A stretch of 64,000 nucleotides of DNA from Caballeronia ptereochthonis (GTDB lineage: Bacteria; Pseudomonadota; Gammaproteobacteria; Burkholderiales; Burkholderiaceae): NCBI RefSeq assembly GCF_001545075.1, contig NZ_FCOB02000002.1:1-64000 (forward strand). Direction: 5' to 3'. Made by a program: the position numbers and the translations under genes. Of this stretch, positions 47,676 to 56,157 are shown one piece after another (position 1 is the first letter of the stretch; each line of letters starts with the position of its first letter). The notes under the pieces are model-generated. The model was not told where the DNA came from. It saw nothing but the letters and a program-made list of their open reading frames with translations, and made no database searches.

Positions 47676-48452
47676 CTATTTCCGCCCGTCGAAGAGAAAC
47701 ACGTTCGCGCGGTCCGGGCTCGGTAACGCCACCAGAAGACGCGCGCCGTCGAGCACCGCGTTACCGGTCACGGTCGCATCGGGAAGCGGGCAGGGCGCGG
47801 GGCCGAAAGTCACGGAAACGTCGTAGGCATTCGCGCCCTCGTGCGGCGCCACCGTTCCCTTGAAGATGCAGCCCGACGTGGTCGTGCCGGCGAGATAGCC
47901 GTCGCCTGCGACCGTGATGCGCGTTTGCGTCGTCGCGTCGAGCGACATGCCGCGTCCGCTGTAGAGGCCGCCGGCATTGGCGCGGCCCGGCGCGACGTCG
48001 AGCATGGGCAGCGCGCGTGCCGTGAAGGCGAGTCCCGCGTTGCCGTCCTGGCTTGAGACGGTTCCGTCGACGGCGGGAGCGCGCGAGAAGTCCGCGCTGA
48101 ACACGGCAGGCGATGCGCTCGTCTTTCCCAGGCGATAGTCGAACGCCGACGTGCTCGTGAAACGCCCACCGCTCGTCTGCGCGCCGTTCGTCGCTACCGC
48201 GACCCCCGCGACCCCCGCGAGATCCGCACCGCCCGCGCCTCCGTAGAAGAGATAGGCGCTGCCGTCGAAGAGCATGAGGAGTGTGGCGTCGGCCGTGCTG
48301 CCCTTGAGCGAGCCTTTGTAGACGCCGCCGGAGGGCAGCGTCGTCGTGACGGTGCCGGGCGGCGGCGCATTGGAACCGGTGTTGGCGCGATCCGTCGAGC
48401 AGGCGGCGAGAGCAACGGCGCAAAGCGCGAGGGGAAGCGCGTTTCTTGTCAT
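47676..48452 (-). CDS. lipoprotein, unknown function
   Basis: A 258-aa lipoprotein. The signal MTRNALPLALCAVALAAC ends in a lipobox with the acylated Cys at residue 18. The mature part is rich in Gly, Ser, Thr and Ala and has alternating beta strands (GGVYKGSLKGSTADATLLML, YLFYGGAGG). Segments such as GCIFKGTVAPHEGANAYDV recall proteins of the outer membrane or cell surface in Burkholderia. No enzyme motif. It starts at ATG 48452 and stands alone. Confidence 0.75.
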   Translation of the reverse strand: MTRNALPLALCAVALAACSTDRANTGSNAPPPGTVTTTLPSGGVYKGSLKGSTADATLLMLFDGSAYLFYGGAGGADLAGVAGVAVATNGAQTSGGRFTSTSAFDYRLGKTSASPAVFSADFSRAPAVDGTVSSQDGNAGLAFTARALPMLDVAPGRANAGGLYSGRGMSLDATTQTRITVAGDGYLAGTTTSGCIFKGTVAPHEGANAYDVSVTFGPAPCPLPDATVTGNAVLDGARLLVALPSPDRANVFLFDGRK

Positions 48453-48632
48453 TCGAGACTCCGGTCGCGGGCGGTGACAGTCTGTATAGGCGCTTGAATC
48501 ACGCAGGTCAAGCGCGCCCCGCGTCCTCATTCAATGCTCATTTGGCCTCTTTACGATGCTTTCCATGGCGCCGCGATGCACGAACCGCGGCCCGATCCTG
48601 ATAAGCCATCGTCTGATCTGAGGAGCAAAAAA

Positions 48633-49109
48633 ATGAACAAGTCGACTATCGCAGTGTGCACGCTGGCCGTTGCCTGTACGGTGGGCATGAGCGGTTGCGC
48701 ATCCATGGGCAGTTCCGCCGACGTGTACGACAGCCTGCAGACTCAGCACGAACAGACGGTGCGCATGGCGACCGTCGAAAGCGTGCGCGGCGTGACGATC
48801 GAGAACGGCAACGGCCGGCCGAGACCGTTCGGGGCGATCGGCGGCGGCCTGCTGGGTGCGGTGGCGGGCAGCGCGATCGGCCGCGGGCATGGTTCGCTGC
48901 TCTCCGGCGTGATCGGCGGAATTGCGGGCGCGGTCGCGGGCGATCAGGTGCAGGACCGGCTCGACCGGCAGAGGGGTCTCGAAATCACCGTGCGCCTCGA
49001 CAATGGCGATCTGCGCGCGATCACTCAGGCTTCGGACGGGCAGATGTTCTACGCTGGCGAGCGGGTGCGGCTGCTGTCCAGCGGCGGCATCACGCGCGTG
49101 ACGACGTGA
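48633..49109 (+). CDS. SlyB/Pcp-like glycine-zipper outer-membrane lipoprotein
   Basis: A 158-aa lipoprotein. The signal STIAVCTLAVACTVGMSGC ends in a lipobox; Cys near 22 is acylated. A glycine zipper (GAIGGGLLGAVAGSAIGRG, then GVIGGIAGAVAGDQVQD) and the C-terminal small beta domain (LEITVRLDNGDLRAITQ, GERVRLLSSGG) match the 17-kDa surface antigen/SlyB family, which stabilises the outer membrane under stress. The ATG at 48633 follows GAGGAGCAAAAAA. It is followed by a strong bidirectional terminator. Confidence 0.88.
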   Translation: MNKSTIAVCTLAVACTVGMSGCASMGSSADVYDSLQTQHEQTVRMATVESVRGVTIENGNGRPRPFGAIGGGLLGAVAGSAIGRGHGSLLSGVIGGIAGAVAGDQVQDRLDRQRGLEITVRLDNGDLRAITQASDGQMFYAGERVRLLSSGGITRVTT

Positions 49110-49138
49110 CGCTTCGGGCGATGGTATCAACGAAGCGG

Positions 49139-49178
49139 AAAAAGCGCGGGGCGCCTTCGACGGCGCCCCGCGCTTTTT
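49139..49178. terminator. bidirectional terminator
   Basis: AAAAAGCGCGGGGCGCC (49139-49155) and GGCGCCCCGCGCTTTTT (49162-49178) form a perfect 17-bp stem with a 6-nt loop, ending transcription of the lipoprotein gene and of the convergent VOC gene. Confidence 0.95.
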
Positions 49179-49238
49179 CGTCGTCGCCGAGCGGTGCGGT
49201 TGGCGCGGAAAACATCGAGTCGTCCGCGCGCGACGCAC

Positions 49239-49619
49239 TCATGCCTGACGATAAATCGACGCCTGATCGCCGCTTTTCGCGCGGCTCCAGACCCGCTCGT
49301 CGGTGAGCGTCGTCTCGATCAGTTCGACGGGCGCTTCGCCGTCCTGGATCACCGCGACGCGAAAGCCGTCGATCGGCTCATATGGGCCGAGCAGAACCGT
49401 TCTGCCTTCGACCGCCTTCGCCGGATCGCTCACCTTGAACGCGGCGTGTGGCACGGTGCGTATCAGTTCCGGCAGCGCGCCGCCTTCCTCGAAGCGGTGA
49501 TATTGAACGCGCGGGAGCCCGCATTCGGCGTCGCTCGTGTACATGCGGAATTGCGGACTGTAACGCTCGCCTTCGCGCGGCTCGCCGGCAGCATAGGTGA
49601 CGCCTGCCCGTGTGAACAT
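49239..49619 (-). CDS. VOC-superfamily (glyoxalase-like) protein
   Basis: A 126-aa protein with one vicinal-oxygen-chelate half: YHRFEEGGALPELIRTVPHA, then HAAFKVSDPAKAVEG, and the second strand pair ending PVELIETTLTDE. The HxAFxV and final Glu (VELIE) are the metal-ligand positions of the fold. Substrate unknown. The ATG at 49619 follows GGAGCCGCCG. A 55-aa gene lies 20 nt upstream on the same strand and is probably co-transcribed. Confidence 0.8.
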   Translation of the reverse strand: MFTRAGVTYAAGEPREGERYSPQFRMYTSDAECGLPRVQYHRFEEGGALPELIRTVPHAAFKVSDPAKAVEGRTVLLGPYEPIDGFRVAVIQDGEAPVELIETTLTDERVWSRAKSGDQASIYRQA

Positions 49620-49639
49620 CGGCGGCTCCAGCGGTTTGC

Positions 49640-49807
49640 TCAGTAGGCGCCAGCCATCGGCAGAAGCAGATAGGGCAGGAGATCTTCGTAGCGCATCGCC
49701 TCGGAAGACGCGGTTGCGTCGAGGGTCGCGTCTTCAGGTGGAGCTTCGCGATCTGCATCATTGGCGATCAACGAAGCAGCGGCGATGGGTGTCGGTTCGA
49801 TCTTCAT
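49640..49807 (-). CDS. 55-aa small protein upstream of the VOC gene
   Basis: Starts at ATG (complement 49805-49807), preceded by a very good AGGAGGGAAAG ribosome-binding site. The translation begins MKIEPTPIAAASLIANDADR and ends LLPYLLLPMAGAY before TGA at 49640. It is acidic in the middle (EAPPEDATLDATASSEAM) and hydrophobic at the end; no family is recognised. The strong ribosome-binding site and close spacing to the VOC gene argue that it is real. Confidence 0.6.
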   Translation of the reverse strand: MKIEPTPIAAASLIANDADREAPPEDATLDATASSEAMRYEDLLPYLLLPMAGAY

Positions 49808-49910
49808 CTTTCCCTCCTCTCGTGCAGCGTGTGAGGGAAGTTTGATCGGGGAGAGTTAGGCGATCGTGAGGTCGCGCCTCTTCAATAGCCACCGGCTTGC
49901 GCGTCGCAAA

Positions 49911-50318
49911 TCACGCATTGCCGTCGAGCCAGTTTTCGACGGTCACGCCAGGGTAGCTTTCGAAGTCCCTCACGTTGTTGGTGACGACCGGCACGCCCAG
50001 CGCGACGGCATGAGCGGCAATCAGCTTGTCGAGAGCGTTCTTGCTACGCTCGCGCGCGGCGTATCGGATCGGGCCGTAGGCGGCTGCGGCATCTTCCCCG
50101 AACGGCGCCACTTCGATCAGCTCCACGAGTGACGCCAGGTTGGCGCGTTCGCGACCCGGCCTCGCGCTCATCGCGGCACCGAATTGCAGTTCGGCGTAGG
50201 TGATCGAGGACATCACCACGTCGCCGACATAGCATTGCGCGAAGCGCCGGGCCACCTGCTCTGGCTGATGCTTCATCAGATAAATACACATATTCGTGTC
50301 GAGCAGATAGCGCGGCAT
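49911..50318 (-). CDS. vapC: VapC-family PIN-domain toxin (ribonuclease)
   Basis: A 135-aa PIN-domain protein. The four acidic positions are present: Asp in YLLDTNMCIYLM near 7, Glu in SSITYAELQFGA near 43, Asp in NALDKLIAAHA near 97 and Asp in VTNNVRDFESYPG near 117. VapC toxins cut tRNA or rRNA when VapB is degraded. The start MPRYLLDTN overlaps the vapB stop (ATGA), the usual coupling of this pair. Confidence 0.93.
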   Translation of the reverse strand: MPRYLLDTNMCIYLMKHQPEQVARRFAQCYVGDVVMSSITYAELQFGAAMSARPGRERANLASLVELIEVAPFGEDAAAAYGPIRYAARERSKNALDKLIAAHAVALGVPVVTNNVRDFESYPGVTVENWLDGNA

Positions 50319-50554
50319 CAGAAGGTCTCCCGCTCGTCTTCCTCCGGCTCGCCGCGTCCCGGCGCCATGAAGTCGGAATCGAAGCACTTGAAGCGGTCGA
50401 GTGCGCCCGCGAGCGAGCGGCGCAATGGATGGATGCGCAGTTCATCGCCTACTCGCTCGATTTCGACCTCCGTCTCCGTCTCCGGGTACGCGAGTTCGGC
50501 TGGAATGCGGATCGCTTGTGAGTTACCGTTGCGGAAAATACGGGTGACGGGCAT
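50318..50554 (-). CDS. vapB: VapB-family antitoxin
   Basis: A 78-aa antitoxin. The N-terminal swapped-hairpin (AbrB-type) DNA-binding domain is MPVTRIFRNGNSQAIRIPAE; the C-terminal tail (FKCFDSDFMAPGRGEPEEDE) is acidic and should block VapC. The ATG at 50554 follows AGGAATCCGTC. It represses its own operon through the direct repeats just upstream. Confidence 0.92.
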   Translation of the reverse strand: MPVTRIFRNGNSQAIRIPAELAYPETETEVEIERVGDELRIHPLRRSLAGALDRFKCFDSDFMAPGRGEPEEDERETF

Positions 50555-50565
50555 GACGGATTCCT

Positions 50566-50585
50566 GTGTGTACTTACGTGTGTAC
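50566..50585. promoter_or_regulatory. vapBC operator: GTGTGTAC direct repeats
   Basis: GTGTGTAC at 50566-50573 and again at 50578-50585, a 12-bp period, 11-31 nt upstream of the vapB start. Spacing of about one helical turn suits binding of a VapBC complex for conditional autorepression. Confidence 0.65.
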
Positions 50586-50710
50586 CTTAACAGAATTCCT
50601 TGTGAGTTGCTCGTCTGCATGTGATTTTCTCCTTGTTTCAGAATTTGAGGTTTCCTAACGTTCGTCCCGAAGATGCTGCCCGCAGAGCGATCATTTGAAC
50701 AGGTGGCCGT

Positions 50711-51982
50711 TTGGCTAATTCTCAAACGTCATCGAAGCGCCCGATAATCATCTTCGGCGCGTTCGATCGCCATAATTTCGGCGACATGCTGTTCGCGCAG
50801 GTCGTCGGGCGTCTGCTTGCGGAACGCGCTCCGGAGATCGATCTCCTGTTCGCCGGATGCGCGCAGCGAGACTTGCGCGCGTATGGCGGTCACTGCACCA
50901 CGGCGCTTGCCCCGCTAGCGGCGCGCTGGCGTGACGACCCCATCACGCTGATTCACGCAGGCGGCGAACTGCTGATCTGCGACGCCTGGGAAGCCGCCGT
51001 CATGCTGGCAAATCCCGAGGATGCGCAGGCCCATATCGCCCGATATGGCTCGAACCCGGACGACCGCCGCGCGTGGGCGCGCTCCATCCTCGGCACCGAG
51101 GCACTCGCGCCGTACGTCATCGGAGGCGAGACGTTTCCGCATGCGGCGTCGATCTGCTTCAACGCGATCGGCGGCGCGGCTCTCGAATCCGGCGATGCCG
51201 CGATGCGCGTGGAAGTGCTGGCCAAGCTTCGCACCAGCCACGTCCTCACCGTGCGCGATGCGCAAACCCAGGCCACATTGCGCGCGGCGGGTATCGAAGC
51301 ACCGCTCGTCCCCGATCCGGCGGCAATGGTCGCGGCGCTTTTCGACGAGCGCGTCGAATCGCATGCAATCACAGGCGCCGTCGCCGATATGCGTCGCACG
51401 TTCGCTCGCGGCTATCTGGCGGTGCAGTTCAGCGCGGACTTCGGCGACGACGCGACGCTCGCGCGCATCGCTCGTCAACTGGATTTGCTCGGCGAAGCGA
51501 GCAGCCTGGGCATCGTGCTCTTTCGCGCGGGCGCCGCGCCGTGGCATGACGACATCGCCGTGTACGAGCGCATGGCGCGGCGCATGCGTCACGCCGCCGT
51601 GCGCATCTTCGATTCGCTGGACCTCTGGGATATCTGCGCGCTGATCGCGAAAAGCGAGGGTTTCGCGGGCAGCAGCCTGCACGGACGGATCGTCGCGACG
51701 GCGTACGCATTGCCGCGCGTCAATCTGCAACATGCGGATTCGGCCAAGCAGCGCGCGTACGCCTCCACGTGGGAGATCGCGAACGCGCCGGGCGTCGTGC
51801 CTGTCGAGCAATTGCAGGCGGCGATGCGCGAAGCCATGCAAGCTGATCGCGAAGCGCTTCGTCACCAGGCGTCGGCGCTCGCACAGGCGCATCGCGCGGG
51901 ATTCGAGCGGATTGCCAGATCGGCGCTTCGGACCCGAAGCCGCACCGCTACGCGTTCTCCACGAACTCCAGATAAGCCCTGA
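50711..51982 (+). CDS. polysaccharide pyruvyl transferase family protein
   Basis: A 423-aa protein with IIIFGAFDRHNFGDMLFAQV near 12-31, the GxFxxxNxGD motif of this family, then the GGE in IHAGGELLICD, PDPAAMVAALF near 200 and the donor-site SSLHGRIVA near 320. Relatives add pyruvate from phosphoenolpyruvate to sugar residues of exopolysaccharide or cell wall. A TTG start at 50711 is needed to include the N-terminal motif; AGGTGG precedes it. No other exopolysaccharide genes are near. Its end overlaps the convergent LysR pseudogene by 35 bp. Confidence 0.85.
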   Translation: MANSQTSSKRPIIIFGAFDRHNFGDMLFAQVVGRLLAERAPEIDLLFAGCAQRDLRAYGGHCTTALAPLAARWRDDPITLIHAGGELLICDAWEAAVMLANPEDAQAHIARYGSNPDDRRAWARSILGTEALAPYVIGGETFPHAASICFNAIGGAALESGDAAMRVEVLAKLRTSHVLTVRDAQTQATLRAAGIEAPLVPDPAAMVAALFDERVESHAITGAVADMRRTFARGYLAVQFSADFGDDATLARIARQLDLLGEASSLGIVLFRAGAAPWHDDIAVYERMARRMRHAAVRIFDSLDLWDICALIAKSEGFAGSSLHGRIVATAYALPRVNLQHADSAKQRAYASTWEIANAPGVVPVEQLQAAMREAMQADREALRHQASALAQAHRAGFERIARSALRTRSRTATRSPRTPDKP

Positions 51983-52820
51983 CCGCCGCCGCCCGCTCGA
52001 ACCGCCGATACATCATCGCGACTTCCGACGGCACCGGCTTCCCCGCGATCTCCCGATACTCGACGCCCGGCACCGTCACGCACCGCGCGAGCTAACGCGG
52101 CACGACCGCGACATCGCCGCCCAGCGACACATGCGCGAGCACGGCGGCGAGCGTTCCCGGCTGCGCGACGATGCGCGCCGTGAACCGCCCGCGCCGCGCC
52201 ACTTCGAGCGTGCCGGACTCCTGCTCCGGCACGACGAACGACTGCGCGCGCAACTGCGCCGGCGCGATGCGCTCCGACGCCGTCAGCGGCGAATCGCCCG
52301 GCAGCGCGACGATGAACGTGTCGCGATGCACCGTGCGCGCCTCCACGCCTTCCGGATAAGGCACGGGCGGACGCACGTAGGCGATATCGATGCGCCCCTC
52401 CATCAGCAATGCCCCGGCCTCGCGCATGACGATCTCCTCGATGCCGATTTCGACGAGCGGATAACGCTCCCGAAAGCCGCGCACGGCCGCCTGCAGCACG
52501 CCCGAATACACCGCGGACCCGACGTAGCCGATGACGATCCGCCCGAGCTCGCCGCGCTCGGCGAGCGCCGCGCGCTCGGCTCCGCGCGCGAGATGATCGA
52601 GCGCGCTCACGGCTTCCGCGAGATAGGCCTCGCCGGCCGCCGTCAGCGCGACCGAGCGCTTCGTGCGATGAAAAAGCCGCACGCCGAGCAGCCGCTCGGC
52701 TTCCTGGATCTGCCGGGTGAGCGCGGGCGGCGCGATGCCGAGCTCCTCCGCCGCGCGCGAGAAATGCAGATGCCGGGCGACGCTCAGGAAACAGCGCACA
52801 TGACGCAGTTCGACAGGCAT
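51948..52820 (-). pseudogene. LysR-family regulator interrupted by an amber codon
   Basis: The N-terminal winged helix is intact (VELRHVRCFLSVARHLHFSR, IAPPALTRQIQEAERLLGV). The LysR substrate domain runs to GGDVAVVPR, where TAG (52092-52094) stops translation after 242 residues. In frame, the sequence then reads LARCVTVPGVEYREIAGKPV and on through MMYRRFERAAAVRAYLEFVENA to a TAG at 51948, the normal C-terminal strand and helix. A single change (for example TCG to TAG) explains it. The truncated protein lacks the last ~48 residues but keeps DNA-binding. It is divergent from an EmrB/QacA-type transporter gene, presumably its target. ATG 52820 or GTG 52832 may start it. Confidence 0.85.
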
Positions 52821-52923
52821 TTCGGTATTCACGAATTCGATAATTATTCAGGGATTCTATGCCAATGACAGGAAAGACAGGCGGTTCTAGCATCGACGGA
52901 CTCACTCGTCCTTTCACGCATCC

Positions 52924-54495
52924 ATGTCCAACACAACCGAGAAGTCCCAATCTGCCCGCTTCGTGCTGTTCACCGCATCCGCGACATGCGCGCTGATCAC
53001 GCTCGACACCAACGTCGTCGCCGTGGCGCTGCCGTCCATCGCGCGGGATTTCCACGCCGGCTTCGCCGATGTCGAATGGGTCGTGAGCGCGTACATGGTC
53101 GCGTTCGCCGCGTGCCTGCTGCCCGCCGGCGCGCTCGCGGACCGCATCGGGCGCAAGACGATGCTCATCGCCGGGCTCGCCGTGTTCTTTCTCGCGTCGC
53201 TCGGCTGCGGGCTCGCGCCGTCGGCGCTTGCGCTGAACGTCGCGCGCGCGGCGAAGGGCGTCGGCGCGGCAATGCTGCTCACTTCGGCGCTCGCGATCAT
53301 CGCCAACACGTTTCACGAGGGCGCGGCGCGCGCCCGCGCATGGGCCGTGTGGGGCACCTGCATGGGGGTATCGACGACCATCGCGCCGCTCGTCGGCGGC
53401 GTCATCGCGCAATGGGCGGGCTGGCGCTGGATCTTCCTGATGAACCTGCCGATCTGCGCGGTGCTCGCCGCGTGCGCGTGGCGCGGCATGCGCGAGTCGC
53501 GCAATCCGCACGCCGGGCCGCTCGATCTCGCCGGCAGCGCGCTCTTCGCCGGCGCGCTCGCGCTGGGCATCTGGGCGCTGATCGATGCGCAGGCGGACGG
53601 CTGGGCGAACTGGCGCACCGAGGCGCGCCTTGCCACATGCGCCGTGCTCTTGGCGATTTTCGTGCACGTGCAGCGTTCGCGAGCGCACGCGATGATCGAC
53701 CTCGCGCTCTTCCGCCAGCCGCGCTTCGTCGCCGCGGTGCTCGCGATGTTCGGCTACGCCGCCTGCGCGCAGGTCATGATGACCTTTCTGCCGCTCTATC
53801 TGCAGAACGCGTTCGGCCTGCCGCCGGTGCGCGCGGGCATCGGCATGCTGCCGTTCGCGATCGCGATGGTCGTCGGGCCGCACATCGGCGCGTCGCTCGG
53901 CAAGCGCGTGCCGTCCGTGGCGCTGCTGACGCTCGGACTCGCGACCATCGGCGCCGGCAATCTGCTGACGGCGCTCTTCGCGGGGATGTCGAGCTACGCG
54001 CTGATCGCGCTGGGAATGATCGTGACCGGCCTGGGTGCGGGCGTGCTCAACGGCGACACGCAGAAGGCGATCATGGCGTGCGTGCCGGCGAACCGGACCG
54101 GCATGGCCTCGGGCATCAGCACGACGACGCGCTTCACCGCGATCGTCACCTCGGTGGGCGTGCTGGGCGCCGTACTGGCGACGCGCACGCACGCCGCGCT
54201 CGATGCGCACGCGAGCAGCCTCGGCGATCCGGGAAGCGTTCTCGATGCGATCTTCCTGTCGCGCCTGCTCGCGGGCGATCTCGCTCACGCAGGCGAAAAC
54301 CTGAACGGACCGGCGGGCGCGGTGATCGTGCGCATCGCGCGCGCGAGCTTCGCCAGCGGCTTTGCGGCATCGCTGGCCGTGGCGGGCGTGTGCGCGCTGA
54401 TCGTCGCGGCGGCGGTGTGGCTGCTCGCCGGCCGTGCGCAAACTGAAGGAAATTCAACGGCTGGAGGAAAGGCCGGATCAGCATTGGCTGAATAG
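52924..54495 (+). CDS. MFS drug-resistance transporter, DHA2 (EmrB/QacA) family
   Basis: A 523-aa inner-membrane protein with 14 predicted hydrophobic segments. Motif A appears as GALADRIGRKTML near 74-86, DxNVVAVALPSIA near 22 is the D1 motif of DHA2 transporters, and GTCMGVSTTIAPLVGGVI near 139 corresponds to motif C. It should export cationic or amphipathic compounds with proton antiport. The ATG at 52924 lies 104 nt from the divergent LysR-type gene. No adaptor or outer-membrane channel gene is adjacent. Confidence 0.9.
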   Translation: MSNTTEKSQSARFVLFTASATCALITLDTNVVAVALPSIARDFHAGFADVEWVVSAYMVAFAACLLPAGALADRIGRKTMLIAGLAVFFLASLGCGLAPSALALNVARAAKGVGAAMLLTSALAIIANTFHEGAARARAWAVWGTCMGVSTTIAPLVGGVIAQWAGWRWIFLMNLPICAVLAACAWRGMRESRNPHAGPLDLAGSALFAGALALGIWALIDAQADGWANWRTEARLATCAVLLAIFVHVQRSRAHAMIDLALFRQPRFVAAVLAMFGYAACAQVMMTFLPLYLQNAFGLPPVRAGIGMLPFAIAMVVGPHIGASLGKRVPSVALLTLGLATIGAGNLLTALFAGMSSYALIALGMIVTGLGAGVLNGDTQKAIMACVPANRTGMASGISTTTRFTAIVTSVGVLGAVLATRTHAALDAHASSLGDPGSVLDAIFLSRLLAGDLAHAGENLNGPAGAVIVRIARASFASGFAASLAVAGVCALIVAAAVWLLAGRAQTEGNSTAGGKAGSALAE

Positions 54496-54572
54496 CGCGG
54501 CACGACGCTTCCGCGCGGGCATCGGTGAAAGGTAGGATGGCGGCTTTTCGAAGCCGCCGAGATTCACCGCGA

Positions 54573-54974
54573 ATGAATAGCATTGCGAAGCTCTTCAAAG
54601 TAGAGACGATCAACTCCCGCCGCGTCACGCTCGAATTCGTCCGGGCGCTCTGGCACTTGCGCTCGTTGCTCGGCACGTTCCTGGTCGTGTTCTTCATGCT
54701 GTGCGTGACAATGTTTCACTTCGGCGCGCCGGCCGACAGCGTCACGCGCGCGCACGCGTCGTTCGGCGCGACGGTCTACTTCTGCGGCGTGACGGCGCTC
54801 ACCATCGGCTACGGCGACGTGGTCGCGACGACGGGCATCGGCCGTGCGCTGGCGGTCCTCCTGGGCTTGTACGGCGTGCTCGTCACTGGCGTGACCACCG
54901 CCGTCGCCGTCTTCGCCGTGCAGGTCGCCGCGGGCCGCATCCCGTCCGATCCGCCAGCGAAAGCCTCCGACTAA
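54573..54974 (+). CDS. two-TM potassium channel protein
   Basis: A 133-aa membrane protein: TM1 SLLGTFLVVFFMLCVTMF near 38-55, pore helix and selectivity filter TVYFCGVTALTIGYGDVVAT near 79-98 (TIGYGD is the K+ filter), and TM2 LAVLLGLYGVLVTGVTTAVAVFAV. It resembles minimal KcsA/ion_trans_2 channels without a regulatory cytoplasmic domain. The start is uncertain: ATG 54573 begins a plausible MNSIAKLFKVE, and ATG 54537 is also in frame. Confidence 0.88.
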   Translation: MNSIAKLFKVETINSRRVTLEFVRALWHLRSLLGTFLVVFFMLCVTMFHFGAPADSVTRAHASFGATVYFCGVTALTIGYGDVVATTGIGRALAVLLGLYGVLVTGVTTAVAVFAVQVAAGRIPSDPPAKASD

Positions 54975-55053
54975 ACCGATACAGCGGGAAAACACCTATT
55001 GGGCCGTTATGGCTTCGACGATTACTGTATCGATACACTAAATCGATACAGTC
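54972..55053. promoter_or_regulatory. LacI-type operator array upstream of the TRAP operon
   Basis: ACTGTATCGAT (55025-55035) and ATCGATACAGT (55043-55053) form a perfect 11-bp dyad with a 7-nt spacer; inside it TGTATCGATACA (55027-55038) is itself a palindrome with central CG, as in LacI/GalR operators. A third half-site CTAAACCGATACAG (54972-54985) repeats CTAAATCGATACAG (55039-55052) with one mismatch, 67 bp upstream. The LacI-family gene at 58076 is the likely binder. Confidence 0.75.
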
Positions 55054-55119
55054 GCGACGGAAGCATCGCGACGCTCAACGCACCCGCCCGCGCGACTCGC
55101 GGCATCCAGGAGACACACC

Positions 55120-56151
55120 ATGCATTCGATTTCCCGGCGACGGTTCCTTCAGACTGCCTCGGCGGCATCGCTCGCCGCGGTCGGCGGCGGCCTGCCAGTG
55201 CTCGCGAGCGCGCAGCCGGCGGTCACGCTGCGGATGTCCTCGTCCATGCCGGCGAACGAGAACGCCGCGCACTACGTCTGGTACGAGAATCTCGCGGCGA
55301 ACCTGAAGGCGAGCGTCGGCGACCAGATTCGCATCGACTATTTTCCGAACAGCCAGCTCGGCAAGGAAAGCGATGTCGTGCAGCAGGTGAAGGTCGGCGC
55401 GGTCGACATGATGGTCACCGGCTCGTCGATCTGGGCGACCGTGCTGCCCGAGCTCGGCATGCTGGATCTCGGCTACGTGTTCGACGGCTTCGATCACGTC
55501 GGCCGCGCGATGGATGGCACGGTCGGCAAGTCTTTCGACGATCTCCTGCAGAAGCGCGCCGGCTGCTCGGTCGTCACGTGGGGCTATTCCTTCGGCGGAC
55601 GCAACGTGTTCACGAAGAAGCCCACGCATTCGCTCGCTGACATCAAGGGCGTGAAGCTGCGCGTGCTGCCGACGCCCGCCTTCATGGAAACGTTCCGGCT
55701 GATGGGCGCGGTGCCCACGCCGATTCCGATCGGCGAGCTCTACATGGCCGCGCAGACGGGCGTGGTCGACGGCTTCGAGCACGATTGCGCAACCGTGCTC
55801 GCGAGCAAGTACGACGAGGTCGTGAAGTCGTGCTGGCAGACCAATCATGTGTTCAGCCCGCTCGTCGTCGTGATGGGCCGCCGGGCGCTCGCGAAGATTC
55901 CTGAGAACCTGCGCCCCGCGTTCCAGAAGGCCGCGCAGGACGCGACCGTGAAGCAGCGCGCAGCCGCGCTTCAGACCGCCGCGAGCGCCGAACAGGAATT
56001 GAAGAAGCGCGGCATGACCTTCTATCCGATGTCCCAGGCTGACCGCGACACCGCGCGCCGCGAGATGCAGTCGCAGCTGTATGCGAGCTTCTCGAAGCAG
56101 TACCCAGCGACCGCGCCGCTCTTCACCTCCATCGCCGCCGCACGAGGCTAA
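55120..56151 (+). CDS. TRAP transporter solute-binding protein (DctP family)
   Basis: A 343-aa protein with a Tat-type signal (SRRRFLQTASAASLAAVGGG). Family segments include YFPNSQLGKESDVVQQVKVGAVDM near 72-95, LKGVKLRVLPTPAFM near 180 (substrate-binding Arg) and ELYMAAQTGVVDGFE near 205-220. It binds an organic acid in the periplasm for the QM membrane protein encoded next. The ATG at 55120 follows CAGGAGACACACC. First gene of the operon. Confidence 0.92.
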   Translation: MHSISRRRFLQTASAASLAAVGGGLPVLASAQPAVTLRMSSSMPANENAAHYVWYENLAANLKASVGDQIRIDYFPNSQLGKESDVVQQVKVGAVDMMVTGSSIWATVLPELGMLDLGYVFDGFDHVGRAMDGTVGKSFDDLLQKRAGCSVVTWGYSFGGRNVFTKKPTHSLADIKGVKLRVLPTPAFMETFRLMGAVPTPIPIGELYMAAQTGVVDGFEHDCATVLASKYDEVVKSCWQTNHVFSPLVVVMGRRALAKIPENLRPAFQKAAQDATVKQRAAALQTAASAEQELKKRGMTFYPMSQADRDTARREMQSQLYASFSKQYPATAPLFTSIAAARG

Positions 56152-56157
56152 GACGCC

